A model generated the notes under the pieces. That model saw only the letters and a list, made by a program, of their open reading frames with translations. It searched no databases and was not told where the DNA came from. Positions 1 through 7,847 of a DNA stretch of 58,392 nucleotides are shown here, in pieces. This DNA is from Candidatus Zixiibacteriota bacterium (GTDB lineage: Bacteria > Zixibacteria > MSB-5A5 > SM23-73-2), in NCBI GenBank assembly GCA_030615745.1, contig JAUWYR010000012.1, positions 1-58,392 on the forward strand, in the 5' to 3' direction. Made by a program: the position numbers and the translations under genes. Positions within the stretch are counted from its first letter, which is position 1; the number at the start of each line of letters is the position of its first letter.

Positions 1-2
1 CT

Positions 3-242
3 CCGGTTGAGATATTGAAAGAGAGATTCCGAAACATAGATCAAGAAATACTCAATCTTCCACCAATAAGACTTGAAATACTACTTGACTCCACCTATAA
101 AAAACGGAACAAAAGTGGATACCATCTACCTATACCTGTCCGGACACTACCAATTTTTGATGGCGTTTTTATGAAAATATGTTATATTTATTCTAAGGGT
201 TTTTTTAAGATTTTGAATCTGGAAGGTCGATATTTGTATTAG
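3..242 (+). pseudogene. possible C-terminal end of a transposase/integrase
   Basis: The frame is open from the window edge and ends at 240-242, so any gene here began outside the window. The readable part starts PVEILKERF and continues through NLPPIRLEILLD. A short helical tail with a Leu-Pro-Pro block after a 'TPxEIL' motif is reminiscent of the extreme C-terminus of DDE integrase/transposase proteins, but no catalytic residue is inside the window, so this is a weak inference. The last 30 or so residues look poorly conserved. It could equally be non-coding. The next gene starts only 43 bases downstream on the same strand. Confidence 0.3.
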
Positions 243-285
243 TATGTCAAGAAAAAAGCAAATAAGAAAGAGAGGTGATAGAAAA

Positions 286-981
286 ATGAAAAGGCTTTGG
301 TATTTAATCTTGTTTCCCTTTTTGCTTTTGGTGATAGCAAATTGCTCCAAGAGCACCAAAAGCGAAAAAGCTTCTGAGGGAATGATAAAGATATATTTAA
401 CCGATGTTCCTGCAGTCTACGATTCGGTTAAAATCGTAGTATCCGAGGTGTCGGTCCATAAAGCTACCGAAGATGATGATACACTTTCTGGTTGGGTAGT
501 GGTTAACGATAGTGTTCAGACCTATGATCTTTTACAGTTGAGAAATGGAGCTATGGCAGTTTTGGATTCAGGCTCTCTGGATGCAGGTCATTATACCCAG
601 ATAAGGCTTTTGATTACCGATGGGAGCTACGTTGTTGTCAATGGTCAGAGTTACGATCTGCAAATTCCTTCGGGCTATCAATCTGGGGTCAAGTTAGTGC
701 ACCAGTTTAGAATTGAGGAGAATAAGTTATATGAGCTGATTTTAGATTTCAATGCTGAGAAATCGATCGTTCATACAGAGGGTGATAAATACCAGTTGAA
801 ACCGACCATCAGGGTGGTTGCTAAAGTTACCTCAGGTGAAATCGTGGGAGTAACTGTGCCTTCTGAGACAGAGGTTTTTGCCTTAGCCAATTCCGACACG
901 GTTGCCTATACTGTCCCTATGATACCAACACTTATGCAGATACAACCATCTCAGGTATTAATGTATTGGCAGAACACATAA
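286..981 (+). CDS. DUF4382 domain lipoprotein, frameshifted near its 3' end
   Basis: This is a predicted secreted lipoprotein of unknown role. The start at 286 follows a Shine-Dalgarno AGAGGTGAT and gives a lipoprotein signal (MKRLWYLILFPFLLLVIANC, lipobox ending at Cys20); an in-frame ATG at 244 lacks these. Residues ~30-185 match DUF4382: 'IYLTDVPAVYDSVKI', 'YDLLQLRNG', 'AGHYTQIRLLI', 'LDFNAEKSI', 'KPTIRVV'. After 'GEIVGVTVP' the frame ends at 981 in a tail that looks unlike coding sequence. From base 918 frame 3 reads YDTNTYADTTISGINV and on to a stop at 1014-1016, which looks like the expected C-terminal repeat domain. The gene therefore probably carries a frameshift or a small deletion near 915. 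The DUF4382 assignment is strong; the lesion is inferred. Confidence 0.8.
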   Translation: MKRLWYLILFPFLLLVIANCSKSTKSEKASEGMIKIYLTDVPAVYDSVKIVVSEVSVHKATEDDDTLSGWVVVNDSVQTYDLLQLRNGAMAVLDSGSLDAGHYTQIRLLITDGSYVVVNGQSYDLQIPSGYQSGVKLVHQFRIEENKLYELILDFNAEKSIVHTEGDKYQLKPTIRVVAKVTSGEIVGVTVPSETEVFALANSDTVAYTVPMIPTLMQIQPSQVLMYWQNT

Positions 982-1205
982 CTGATCTGGATACTATTTA
1001 TCTGAGGGTTAAATAAATTTAAAAGCAAGTTGAATATATTACTAATAAGTGTAAGTGCTTTTGCGAAATGTAAGGAATTTTTCAAAAAGGCCAAAATTTT
1101 ATTTAGACAAAGTATAACCTTTTGAATACAGTTACAGAGAATATTAAATTCTCTGGAAATTAGCCGAAATAAAAAATAGAGCTAACCAATAATAAGGGGG
1201 GAGTT

Positions 1206-1334
1206 ATGCTTGATTTAAAAGTTTTGGACCTTTTAAAAAAGCAGAAGAAAATCTCAAAAGATTGGCTTTTAAAAAACCCACAAAAGAACTTCGTGATAAG
1301 GGTAAAAAGTGTTGAGAAGAAGGGTGTAAAGTAG
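1206..1334 (+). CDS. small hypothetical ORF, 42 aa, strong SD
   Basis: ATG 1206 is preceded by an unusually strong Shine-Dalgarno run (AAGGGGGGAG, about 1194-1203). The 42-residue product is very lysine-rich: MLDLKVLDLLKKQKKISKDW at the N-terminus and a basic tail ending KKGVK. I do not recognise it. It lies alone between the DUF4382 gene and the oppositely oriented helicase. Support comes only from the ribosome binding site and the open frame. Confidence 0.4.
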   Translation: MLDLKVLDLLKKQKKISKDWLLKNPQKNFVIRVKSVEKKGVK

Positions 1335-1392
1335 GCAGTAGACGGAATTGAGAAAGAGAAAAAAAGTTCAGTAGGCAGTATGCAGTAGATAG
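1331..1392 (+). repeat. A/G-rich short direct repeats (GTAGGCAGTA x2)
   Basis: GTAGGCAGTA occurs at 1331-1340 and 1371-1380, followed by the related TGCAGTAGATAG. The same kind of slipped A/G-rich repetition appears at 14330-14358 and 14614-14652. The first copy overlaps the stop of the 42-codon ORF. Confidence 0.5.
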
Positions 1393-1401
1393 ATCAAAAT
1401 T

Positions 1402-4086
1402 CTACACATTTTTATCTTCCGAGATCAACTTTTTTATCTCTAAATCAAAAAGCTTATCCAAATTATTTAGGTTAAAATCAATTTTTTCCTTTGGTATTTT
1501 TAACCTGTAAGACCCGGTTCTGTTGTTCTCAATTAATGTTTGGGTGAGTTTGCAAAAACTTTTTATCTGTGTTTTCAAACGGTAAAGATATTTTGCCTGG
1601 TTCTCCCCTGGCTCCAGATCGAGCTTATGTATCCATCCATCCTCACAATTTACTTTAGCCCATGCTAATTTTAAAAGATATTTAAAAGATTTTGCGGGTA
1701 GATATATATATTTTCCATTTATGATGGTTAAAAACTTATCTTTTTTTTGTTCGCCATCTAAAATCAGATAGCTTATCTTTTTCGGTATCTCGAATCTTTT
1801 GTTTTGCTTTCCCACTTTTTTCTCGTCGGATAACCTATTTAAAGTTTCTTTTAACCTTTGAGCAACTATTTCTGGAATAATCTTTTCTAATTCTTCTAAT
1901 TTTATGGTCTTTAATTTATCGAGCTCATACAAATTATTTTTAACCAGAGCCCAGATGAAATCCCTTCCTAAATTAGGTATTCTCAAAGATGCGAGTTTTA
2001 AACCTTTTTCATTCACTCCAAAAAGGACTTTTTGTGAGAGATTTTTTAAAAAATCTATGGTATTTTGCGGAGCATCTCCGTATGGATCAAGAGATTGACG
2101 GTTTTGATTTTTTGTCACCTTTGCAATGAGGTGTGAAGCATCCAAAAGCCAGCTAAGCCTTTCCGCAGCCCCTTTTATAAAGCCTGCTCTTAAACTGTAT
2201 TTTTTCTCAATATCTTTTGTTGGGATATCGGATATCCAGTCTGAAAAAAGCAAAGAGAGCTTCACTTTTCTTTTCTGTTTTAGTGTGAGGACAAGCTCAT
2301 CCTCTAAAAGCGATTTCAGCTTTTGACAGTCTTCGACTTTTTGCTCATAAAATCCTTTTTGTTCCTCTTGCGGTGTGAGACCTACCCATAGCTTTTCACC
2401 ATCATCTGTTTCCAAAAGTTCATAAAACCAACAAAGTTTCCCAAAAAAACTTTTTTGCCCCAATATCTTTTTAATGGCTAATCCTGTTCTTATGGTGATG
2501 CCCAAAAGAGCGAAGGTCTTTCCGAGCTCGGATGCGTAGAGGTTTTCTTTTTCAAGTAAAAATATTTTTTTCTCCAAAAGAAAACCTATTTTTTCTTTTA
2601 ATAAATCTTCATTTAGCTTATCATTTTTTGAGAAAGTTTTTGACAAAACATTTTTCAATTGAAAGATATTTTTGGCGCATCCTGATGCAACGAAATCTAA
2701 GATAATATCTTCTAAGTTAAGCTGGTAAAGTCTGGGTAAAATGGATTGTTCTTTAGTTTCTATATATTGGTCCCATAGGGATTCAAAGTGAAATTGGTTT
2801 GTGGCAATTACAATAGATCTTCCGAAATCCAAAGCCTTTTTTAATCTTCCTGCTCTTCCGGACATATTCTCATATTCTCCCCAGAGGATGGGACAAAGAA
2901 CTGTTTTTTGAGAATATTCTGGTGTTTGATATTTCTGGGTTTCGATGAAAACAGTCTTAGCTGGAAGGTTAACACCCATAGATAGGGTGGTGGTTGAAAA
3001 GATTGTAGTTATTTCCCCTTTTAAGTAAAATTTTTCAATTATATTCCTCTCATCATAAGATAGGTCAGCATTGTGAAAGGCGATCCCTTTTTCAAGACAG
3101 AAAATAAGTTTATCTTTTAAAGAGGTTGGCTCTAATTCGTTTAACTCGGAAATTGCAGAGTTTGCCCTTGGGAGGTCAATTCTTTCTGCAAAATCTATGG
3201 CTAATTTTTCTGACTCGAACTTCCCCTTCAAAAAGACCAGAACCTGCTCATCATCTTTTAAGAGTTTTTCTAAACAAAGGAAAAGAATCTCATCAGGTTT
3301 TTCAGTATCAATTTTTAAAAACTCCTCAATTTCATCCTCCCCAGAATTGTATTTTCTGTAATGAAATTTTCCCTCAAATAAAACTCCCTGCAAAAGCTCG
3401 ACCGGTCTTTTATTTTCATAAAGAAGTTTTAAACCTAACCATTCTGATAATTCTGCGGAGCATCTTGACGATTTGAAATCCCTTCCCTGGCCAGGCAGGT
3501 TAGAAGTTTTTAAAGTTTCGGATAGTACTGCTGATAGTCCTAAGATTTGCGGATGGTATCTGGTGGAAAGTATTTTGGTTAAAATCAGTTCCAAAATATG
3601 ACCTCTTGAATCATCCCCGATCATCTGGAGTTCATCAACTATTAAAAGATTTATCTGAGATAAAAGGTCTAAGTTTTTAATCAGAACCTGGTTGAACTTT
3701 TCATATATAACAATGGCTAAGTCGAAATCACCGTTTTCTAAATCCTGGTCAAATTCTTTTCTGTCCCTTGTTGATATTATAACTTTTATCCCCAGAGGTG
3801 AGTATTTCTCAGAGAAGTCAGAATATTTTTCCTCAGCTATTGCTTTTAAGGGAACCAAAAAGACGACTTTTTTTCTGTGGAAGATATTTACAACAGAGGC
3901 TAACTCTCCGCAAAATGTCTTTCCAGAGGATGTTGGGGCTGATATTAGCAAAGATTCCCCCTCTAAGAGTCTATATTTAGTCAAGACTTCTTTTTGAAGT
4001 GGCAATAGCTTTTCACCTTGATTTTTCTGCCATGATTTGATCACAGATTCTGGTATTCCATATCTTATTAATTTTGAAATATCCAT
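1402..4086 (-). CDS. Ski2-like superfamily 2 DEAD/DEAH-box helicase
   Basis: This is an ATP-dependent nucleic acid helicase of the Ski2/Hel308 group, about 894 aa. Visible motifs: Walker A APTSSGKT (residues 50-57), motif II as DELQ (about 151-154), motif III GLSAVL, a second RecA lobe with STTTLSMGVNLPA, and motif VI MSGRAGR (about residue 406). A long helical C-terminal half follows, as in family members with winged-helix and ratchet domains. The start at 4086 is chosen because the longer frame begins inside the promoter at 4120-4148; MDISKLIRYG then follows SD AGAGAA. Between motif III and SEWLG there is an extra ~20-residue stretch (about 193-213, including FKSSRCSAEL) encoded by a dispersed repeat. 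DNA repair or RNA processing are both possible; the gene stands alone. Confidence 0.85.
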   Translation of the reverse strand: MDISKLIRYGIPESVIKSWQKNQGEKLLPLQKEVLTKYRLLEGESLLISAPTSSGKTFCGELASVVNIFHRKKVVFLVPLKAIAEEKYSDFSEKYSPLGIKVIISTRDRKEFDQDLENGDFDLAIVIYEKFNQVLIKNLDLLSQINLLIVDELQMIGDDSRGHILELILTKILSTRYHPQILGLSAVLSETLKTSNLPGQGRDFKSSRCSAELSEWLGLKLLYENKRPVELLQGVLFEGKFHYRKYNSGEDEIEEFLKIDTEKPDEILFLCLEKLLKDDEQVLVFLKGKFESEKLAIDFAERIDLPRANSAISELNELEPTSLKDKLIFCLEKGIAFHNADLSYDERNIIEKFYLKGEITTIFSTTTLSMGVNLPAKTVFIETQKYQTPEYSQKTVLCPILWGEYENMSGRAGRLKKALDFGRSIVIATNQFHFESLWDQYIETKEQSILPRLYQLNLEDIILDFVASGCAKNIFQLKNVLSKTFSKNDKLNEDLLKEKIGFLLEKKIFLLEKENLYASELGKTFALLGITIRTGLAIKKILGQKSFFGKLCWFYELLETDDGEKLWVGLTPQEEQKGFYEQKVEDCQKLKSLLEDELVLTLKQKRKVKLSLLFSDWISDIPTKDIEKKYSLRAGFIKGAAERLSWLLDASHLIAKVTKNQNRQSLDPYGDAPQNTIDFLKNLSQKVLFGVNEKGLKLASLRIPNLGRDFIWALVKNNLYELDKLKTIKLEELEKIIPEIVAQRLKETLNRLSDEKKVGKQNKRFEIPKKISYLILDGEQKKDKFLTIINGKYIYLPAKSFKYLLKLAWAKVNCEDGWIHKLDLEPGENQAKYLYRLKTQIKSFCKLTQTLIENNRTGSYRLKIPKEKIDFNLNNLDKLFDLEIKKLISEDKNV
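3451..3499 (-). repeat. in-frame repeat insert inside the helicase gene
   Basis: On the minus strand this stretch contains AAATCGTCAAGATG and TCCGCAGA, both also found in the GAF-protein gene (6304-6353) and translated in the same frame there (K-S-S-R-C). Its other end is CCTGGCCAGGCAGG (3486-3499), a copy of the 14-base module found in intergenic hairpins. In the protein it lies where Ski2-type helicases usually have only a short turn between motif III and the 'xxWLG' segment. Confidence 0.6.
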
Positions 4087-4119
4087 TTTAATTCTCTTTT
4101 TTATTATCGGCTCAAACAT

Positions 4120-4148
4120 AATATACTGCACATTTGTGCAGATGTCAA
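4120..4148 (-). promoter_or_regulatory. sigma-70 promoter of the helicase gene with a 16-bp palindromic operator
   Basis: On the minus strand: -35 TTGACA (4143-4148), a 17-base spacer, -10 TATATT (4120-4125). The spacer holds the perfect dyad CTGCACA-TT-TGTGCAG (4126-4141). The first ATG used lies 34 bases downstream of the -10. A repressor bound to the dyad would cover the spacer and block RNA polymerase. Confidence 0.75.
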
Positions 4149-4255
4149 GGAAAAAATAAAAAAAATTTTAGCGCTTTCTTAAAATTTTAGATGAGTTTTA
4201 TAACTTTAAGAAAGAAAACATCTTAGATTTAACTAATGAAAGAAAAATATTAAGA

Positions 4256-4922
4256 AGATGTGTCAGGACCAGTCCTGACATCTTTTTCTAATACTTAAGG
4301 AATAGGAATTCCCGAAGCTAAAGGCATCCCACCTCTGGCGGGATGCAGGCAATCATAAATGATTGCACTCCACTTTTTAAGCGTCAGAAGGAAACTTCTG
4401 ACGCCACCATTAACGCAACCTGAAGGTTGCGGCTACCGATCCAAATCATAATTCTTAGATACTCTCTTTGGGTATCGGAGCCATAAAGGCTCCTCTACGC
4501 GTAGCAGCCTGCCCGGCTAGGGAGGGTTTATCCCTCTGCTGTGAACCATCAAATATCAACCATATACTGTTCTGTTCCCGACAGGTCCCCTGACCTTGTG
4601 CTGTTGCTGAATTTTGAATGCAGAAAGGAATTGCCGAATTACAAATTCGGCAACAACAATGGGAGTTTCTCAGTTTAATCCGCTAAATCCGTTGACCAAT
4701 TTGCTCTTGACTTCGGGTTTTGAGCGTATAATTTTTGGATAACAGAGGATAAGCACAGATTCGTATGAATGCTTCGCATAGAATCTGTGCCTACAAGTTG
4801 AAGGTTTTGATTGCTGAATTAGAAATTCAGCAACAATGAAGAGAAAGAATTTGTTATAGGGTGGGGACCCCCCCGCCAGAGGCGGGGGGATTTCGCTTCG
4901 CTCAACAAACCCCGCCCCTACA
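4256..4922. repeat. large block of palindromic repeat modules
   Basis: This gap has no convincing gene and is almost entirely hairpins. In order: TGTCAGGAC-CA-GTCCTGACA (4261-4280) followed by T's; a GGCATCC/GGATGC hairpin plus GCAATCATAAATGATTGC (4323-4373); GCGTCAGAAG/CTTCTGACGC (4381-4404); GCAACC-TGAA-GGTTGC (4415-4430), which opens a composite to 4540 with GGAGCC(ATAAA)GGCTCC, CTACGCGTAG and an inserted 14-base module (4508-4521); TTGCCGAATT/AATTCGGCAA (4631-4653); a GCACAGATTC/GAATCTGTGC hairpin (about 4754-4795); TTGCTGAATT/AATTCAGCAA (4811-4833); and a G-rich/C-rich element (4857-4922) ending 3 bases before the DUF1848 start codon. Related copies lie throughout the window. Confidence 0.85.
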
Positions 4923-4924
4923 AA

Positions 4925-5749
4925 ATGATAACAAGAAAAGGATATAAACTGGTCATTTCTGCGAGCAGAAGGGTTGACCTTTTGACATTTTATCCAGATT
5001 ATATGCTTGAAAAAATTAACCAGATAGGGATAAAAAACATCCACACCTTGGTTATCTGGACTAAAAATCCTGAAAATATTTTTAAACACAAAAAGTTAAA
5101 CAAAACACTCAAAAGTTTAGACCAGGTCTATATTCTTCTCACGATAACGGGTTTAGGAGGAACAGAGCTTGAGCCAAAAGCACCCAGAGAAGAGATGGTT
5201 TTACCACTTTTGCCAAAACTTATCGATTTTTTAGGGTCTCCAAAAAGAATAGCTATAAGATATGACCCTTTATTGGATGTTTATTATCAGAATAAAATTC
5301 ATCTCACTAACATAGATATAGAAATTTTTAAAAACCTTCTGGAGAATGTAAAAAAGCTTGGGATAGAAAGGATGATAACATCGTATATAACCCTTTATCC
5401 AAAAGTGGTAAAAAGATTAGAAAAAAATAATTTTCAGATAATTTTTCATTCAGAGGAAAAAATAAAAGATTTCATCAAAGAAGAAATGATTCCACTATAC
5501 GAAAAATCGAATATAAAACTTTGCACCTGTGTCTTCCCGAACTTGACTACTATGGGTTGTATCGATGGGGCTTTGCTTTCAGCACTTCATCCTAAAAAAA
5601 AGCCTTGCCCAGTTGCTAAAGATCCTTCACAAAGACCAACCTGCCACTGCACAAAATCAAAAGATATAGGAATGTGGTTTTCTTGTTATCATGGCTGTTT
5701 TTATTGTTATGGAAACCCACACACTCCTTTACTCAACGATTCTCAATAG
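4925..5749 (+). CDS. DUF1848 family protein
   Basis: The 274-aa product matches DUF1848: N-terminal 'ISASRRVDLLTFY', 'VIWTKNPENIF', 'LLTITGLGGTELEP', 'IAIRYDPLLDV', and a C-terminal cysteine cluster (MGCIDGALL, then CxCTKSKDIGMWFSCYHGCFYCYGN). The cysteines suggest an iron-sulfur or radical-SAM-like enzyme, but the reaction is unknown to me. The ATG at 4925 has no Shine-Dalgarno: the bases upstream are the end of a repeat element, so the original leader may have been displaced, or translation may begin slightly downstream. The 3' end overlaps the convergent GAF-protein gene by 17 bases. Family assignment is firm; start is uncertain. Confidence 0.85.
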   Translation: MITRKGYKLVISASRRVDLLTFYPDYMLEKINQIGIKNIHTLVIWTKNPENIFKHKKLNKTLKSLDQVYILLTITGLGGTELEPKAPREEMVLPLLPKLIDFLGSPKRIAIRYDPLLDVYYQNKIHLTNIDIEIFKNLLENVKKLGIERMITSYITLYPKVVKRLEKNNFQIIFHSEEKIKDFIKEEMIPLYEKSNIKLCTCVFPNLTTMGCIDGALLSALHPKKKPCPVAKDPSQRPTCHCTKSKDIGMWFSCYHGCFYCYGNPHTPLLNDSQ

Positions 5750-7847
5750 TTGAAAAACCAGCTAACTCCTTTTTAATCCTCTCACTATTTTTCTTAATCA
5801 TCTCCAAATATCTCAAATTCTCACCTTCAACAAAATCCTTCCCATGCTCAAGAAGTTCTGCTGAACCCAAGATGGAGGAAAGGTAGTTATTGACTTTCAA
5901 ACTTAAATCAAAGAATTTTTCCAAATTTAATTTTTGGCTAAACTTATCTGTTGAAATTCTCCTTAAAGCTAAGCCAAGATAAAAGCTTACAGTTTCAAGA
6001 AAATCGATCTCATCTTTGGTAAATGGTCTTCTTTCCCAGTTTCTCATCTCACCAACAGATATTATTCCAATGGGGGATTGGTCAACAATTAGTGGAACTA
6101 AAACCGCTGAGTTAATCTTTTCATCCATCAAAAGTCCTGCTTCTTCATCTGACATCATGCTTTCCGGGTCATTCTGATTAACCAATACAGGTCTTTTAGC
6201 ATCCAAAACCAAGCGATGCCAGGGAAGCTCGGAGAGCGAAAATCTATTTCTTTTTTGAAGATTTATTCCATCTTCTCTTATCTTATGGGATGATAATGAC
6301 AAAAGCTCTGCGGAGCTCGATGAGTCTTGACGACATCTTGACGATTTTGAATCTTTAAATTCATTTTCAATTTCTTTTTTAATCTCTGGATGGGTTATCT
6401 TTTTTTCAGATAAAACAGATATTCTGCAGAAAGAGACAGGGAGTCCGAAAGTTATAGTCTCAGCAGCATAATCGAATATTTTTTGGAGCTCTTTTTCATC
6501 TAATGATTTTTTTGCGATTTGATTTAGCTTTGTTAACTTTGTCTCTTTTAAACTTAATTTCTCGCAAAGATTAGATTTTAAAAGCAAAAGGTCAAAAAGT
6601 GAACAGATGAGTTTAAGCCATTTTGCATCCTTTGGAAGGTAGTTTTTAGCCCTTATGCTTCCGAAGGTTAACACCCCCCTTTGAGATAAAGGCAAGGCCA
6701 TAACAGACCTTATTCCTGTTACTTTTATAAGACTATCATCCAAAAGGGTATCTGAGGATATGTCCTCTATAATCTGTGGCTCATCTGCGTCTTTTACCTT
6801 TTCTACTAACGTGCCACAGGTGGGAAGGGATCTCTTTTTACTTAACAAAAGATTCCAGTCACCTGCCATAGAGAGACGGCTCATATTTTCCCCGGATGAA
6901 TCTATTACAGCTAATGATAGATAATCAAAATCGACAATCTTTTTCAATAGCTTCGCAACTTTTGGAAGAACATCCTCTATTTTGGAGCCTGATAAAATCA
7001 AATCTGTGACCTCATCTGCAACAGAGATATATGACCTGCGCCATTTATTTCTTTCATATAAAACCGCCCTTTCAGTCATAGCCCCCAAAAGTCTTCCCAG
7101 ACCAGATAAAAACAAAGTCTCCTCATAGTTAAATCTAAAGGGTGATTTATCATATATTCCGATAATGCCAAAGATTTTGTCTTTAAATCTTATGGGGACA
7201 CAGGCAAAAGCTTCGATTTTATCTGTTTCCAAAAAAAGCTTATTGTATTCGGGTAGTATTGTTATCTCATCACAGATTACTGTCTGTTTTGTTGTTATAG
7301 CCTCCTTGAAAAAGCTGTTTTCCTTTGGGATGGAATATAAAAGCTGGATTTTTTCTGAGGGAATCTGCCAGTAGCCCAAAAGAGAAAACTCGCTTGAATT
7401 CAAAGAATTCTTATATATCACCCCCATTTTGTATCTCATTGTTGACATGATTTGAGAGAAAGCCTCTTTTAAAAGATCATCGGAAAGACAAGCTTTTTCT
7501 GGCAAAGATGATAAAGCCTTAATACAGGAGATCTGTCTCAGTCTATCGAGAAGATTAAGGTGAAGCTTTTTACCCCAGAAAAGCAAATTGAAAAATCCAC
7601 TCAAGGAAAAAAAGCCTCCTGAAATAAGTCCGACAGCTTCAAGGGCTTCAAAATAAGGATCGTCCGAGAAGAAAAAGAGTTTTGAAAATAATTTCATTCC
7701 AAAGGTAAAGGAGATAACCAGAAACCCTAATGTGAGTAATTTGAAATTTCGAGGGTAATAGTTTAGATATGCTGGTTTAAATTTCAGGATAAATATGAGA
7801 GTAAAAAGGAATAAAAAAAGTAAAGCTCCATCCTTTAAAAAATGCAT
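5733..7847 (-). CDS. membrane-anchored protein with three GAF domains and a degenerate HisKA-like tail
   Basis: The 704-aa protein begins after a strong SD (AGGAGGGGGAA). Three hydrophobic segments (about residues 5-24, 34-53, 66-90) anchor it. Three GAF-type sensor domains follow (about 115-265, 270-420, 425-635). The last ~65 residues resemble a histidine-kinase dimerisation helix: 'SLKVNNYLSSILGSAELL' aligns with the usual 'HExNNPLtaIlGxAELL', but the phospho-accepting His is Leu and the Glu is Lys, and no ATPase domain follows. It may be a signalling scaffold or a decayed kinase. GAF3 carries an extra ~19-residue Ser-rich stretch (about 497-515, SKSSRCRQDSSSSAELL) encoded by a repeat shared with the helicase gene. 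No response regulator is nearby. Confidence 0.8.
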   Translation of the reverse strand: MHFLKDGALLFLFLFTLIFILKFKPAYLNYYPRNFKLLTLGFLVISFTFGMKLFSKLFFFSDDPYFEALEAVGLISGGFFSLSGFFNLLFWGKKLHLNLLDRLRQISCIKALSSLPEKACLSDDLLKEAFSQIMSTMRYKMGVIYKNSLNSSEFSLLGYWQIPSEKIQLLYSIPKENSFFKEAITTKQTVICDEITILPEYNKLFLETDKIEAFACVPIRFKDKIFGIIGIYDKSPFRFNYEETLFLSGLGRLLGAMTERAVLYERNKWRRSYISVADEVTDLILSGSKIEDVLPKVAKLLKKIVDFDYLSLAVIDSSGENMSRLSMAGDWNLLLSKKRSLPTCGTLVEKVKDADEPQIIEDISSDTLLDDSLIKVTGIRSVMALPLSQRGVLTFGSIRAKNYLPKDAKWLKLICSLFDLLLLKSNLCEKLSLKETKLTKLNQIAKKSLDEKELQKIFDYAAETITFGLPVSFCRISVLSEKKITHPEIKKEIENEFKDSKSSRCRQDSSSSAELLSLSSHKIREDGINLQKRNRFSLSELPWHRLVLDAKRPVLVNQNDPESMMSDEEAGLLMDEKINSAVLVPLIVDQSPIGIISVGEMRNWERRPFTKDEIDFLETVSFYLGLALRRISTDKFSQKLNLEKFFDLSLKVNNYLSSILGSAELLEHGKDFVEGENLRYLEMIKKNSERIKKELAGFSTIENR
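6304..6353 (-). repeat. in-frame repeat insert inside the GAF-protein gene
   Basis: The plus strand shows AGCTC-TGCG-GAGCT at the left and TCTTGACGA twice (about 6325 and 6338). Minus-strand AAATCGTCAAGATG and CTCCGCAGA are shared with 3451-3499 in the helicase gene and read in the same frame. A third, non-coding relative (CGTCTTGACGATAG) lies near 8027-8040. Confidence 0.6.

Noticed and set aside
4087-4131. Helicase start at 4131 (MQYIMFEP...)
   Set aside because: The codons lie within the promoter -10 and spacer; ATG 4086 has an SD and the expected N-terminus.
4256-4922. CRISPR array
   Set aside because: Hairpins here have no regular spacing, no constant repeat with unique spacers and no cas genes nearby.
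4670-5089. Minus-strand 139-codon ORF
   Set aside because: It spans repeat modules and runs antisense into the DUF1848 gene; no family resemblance.
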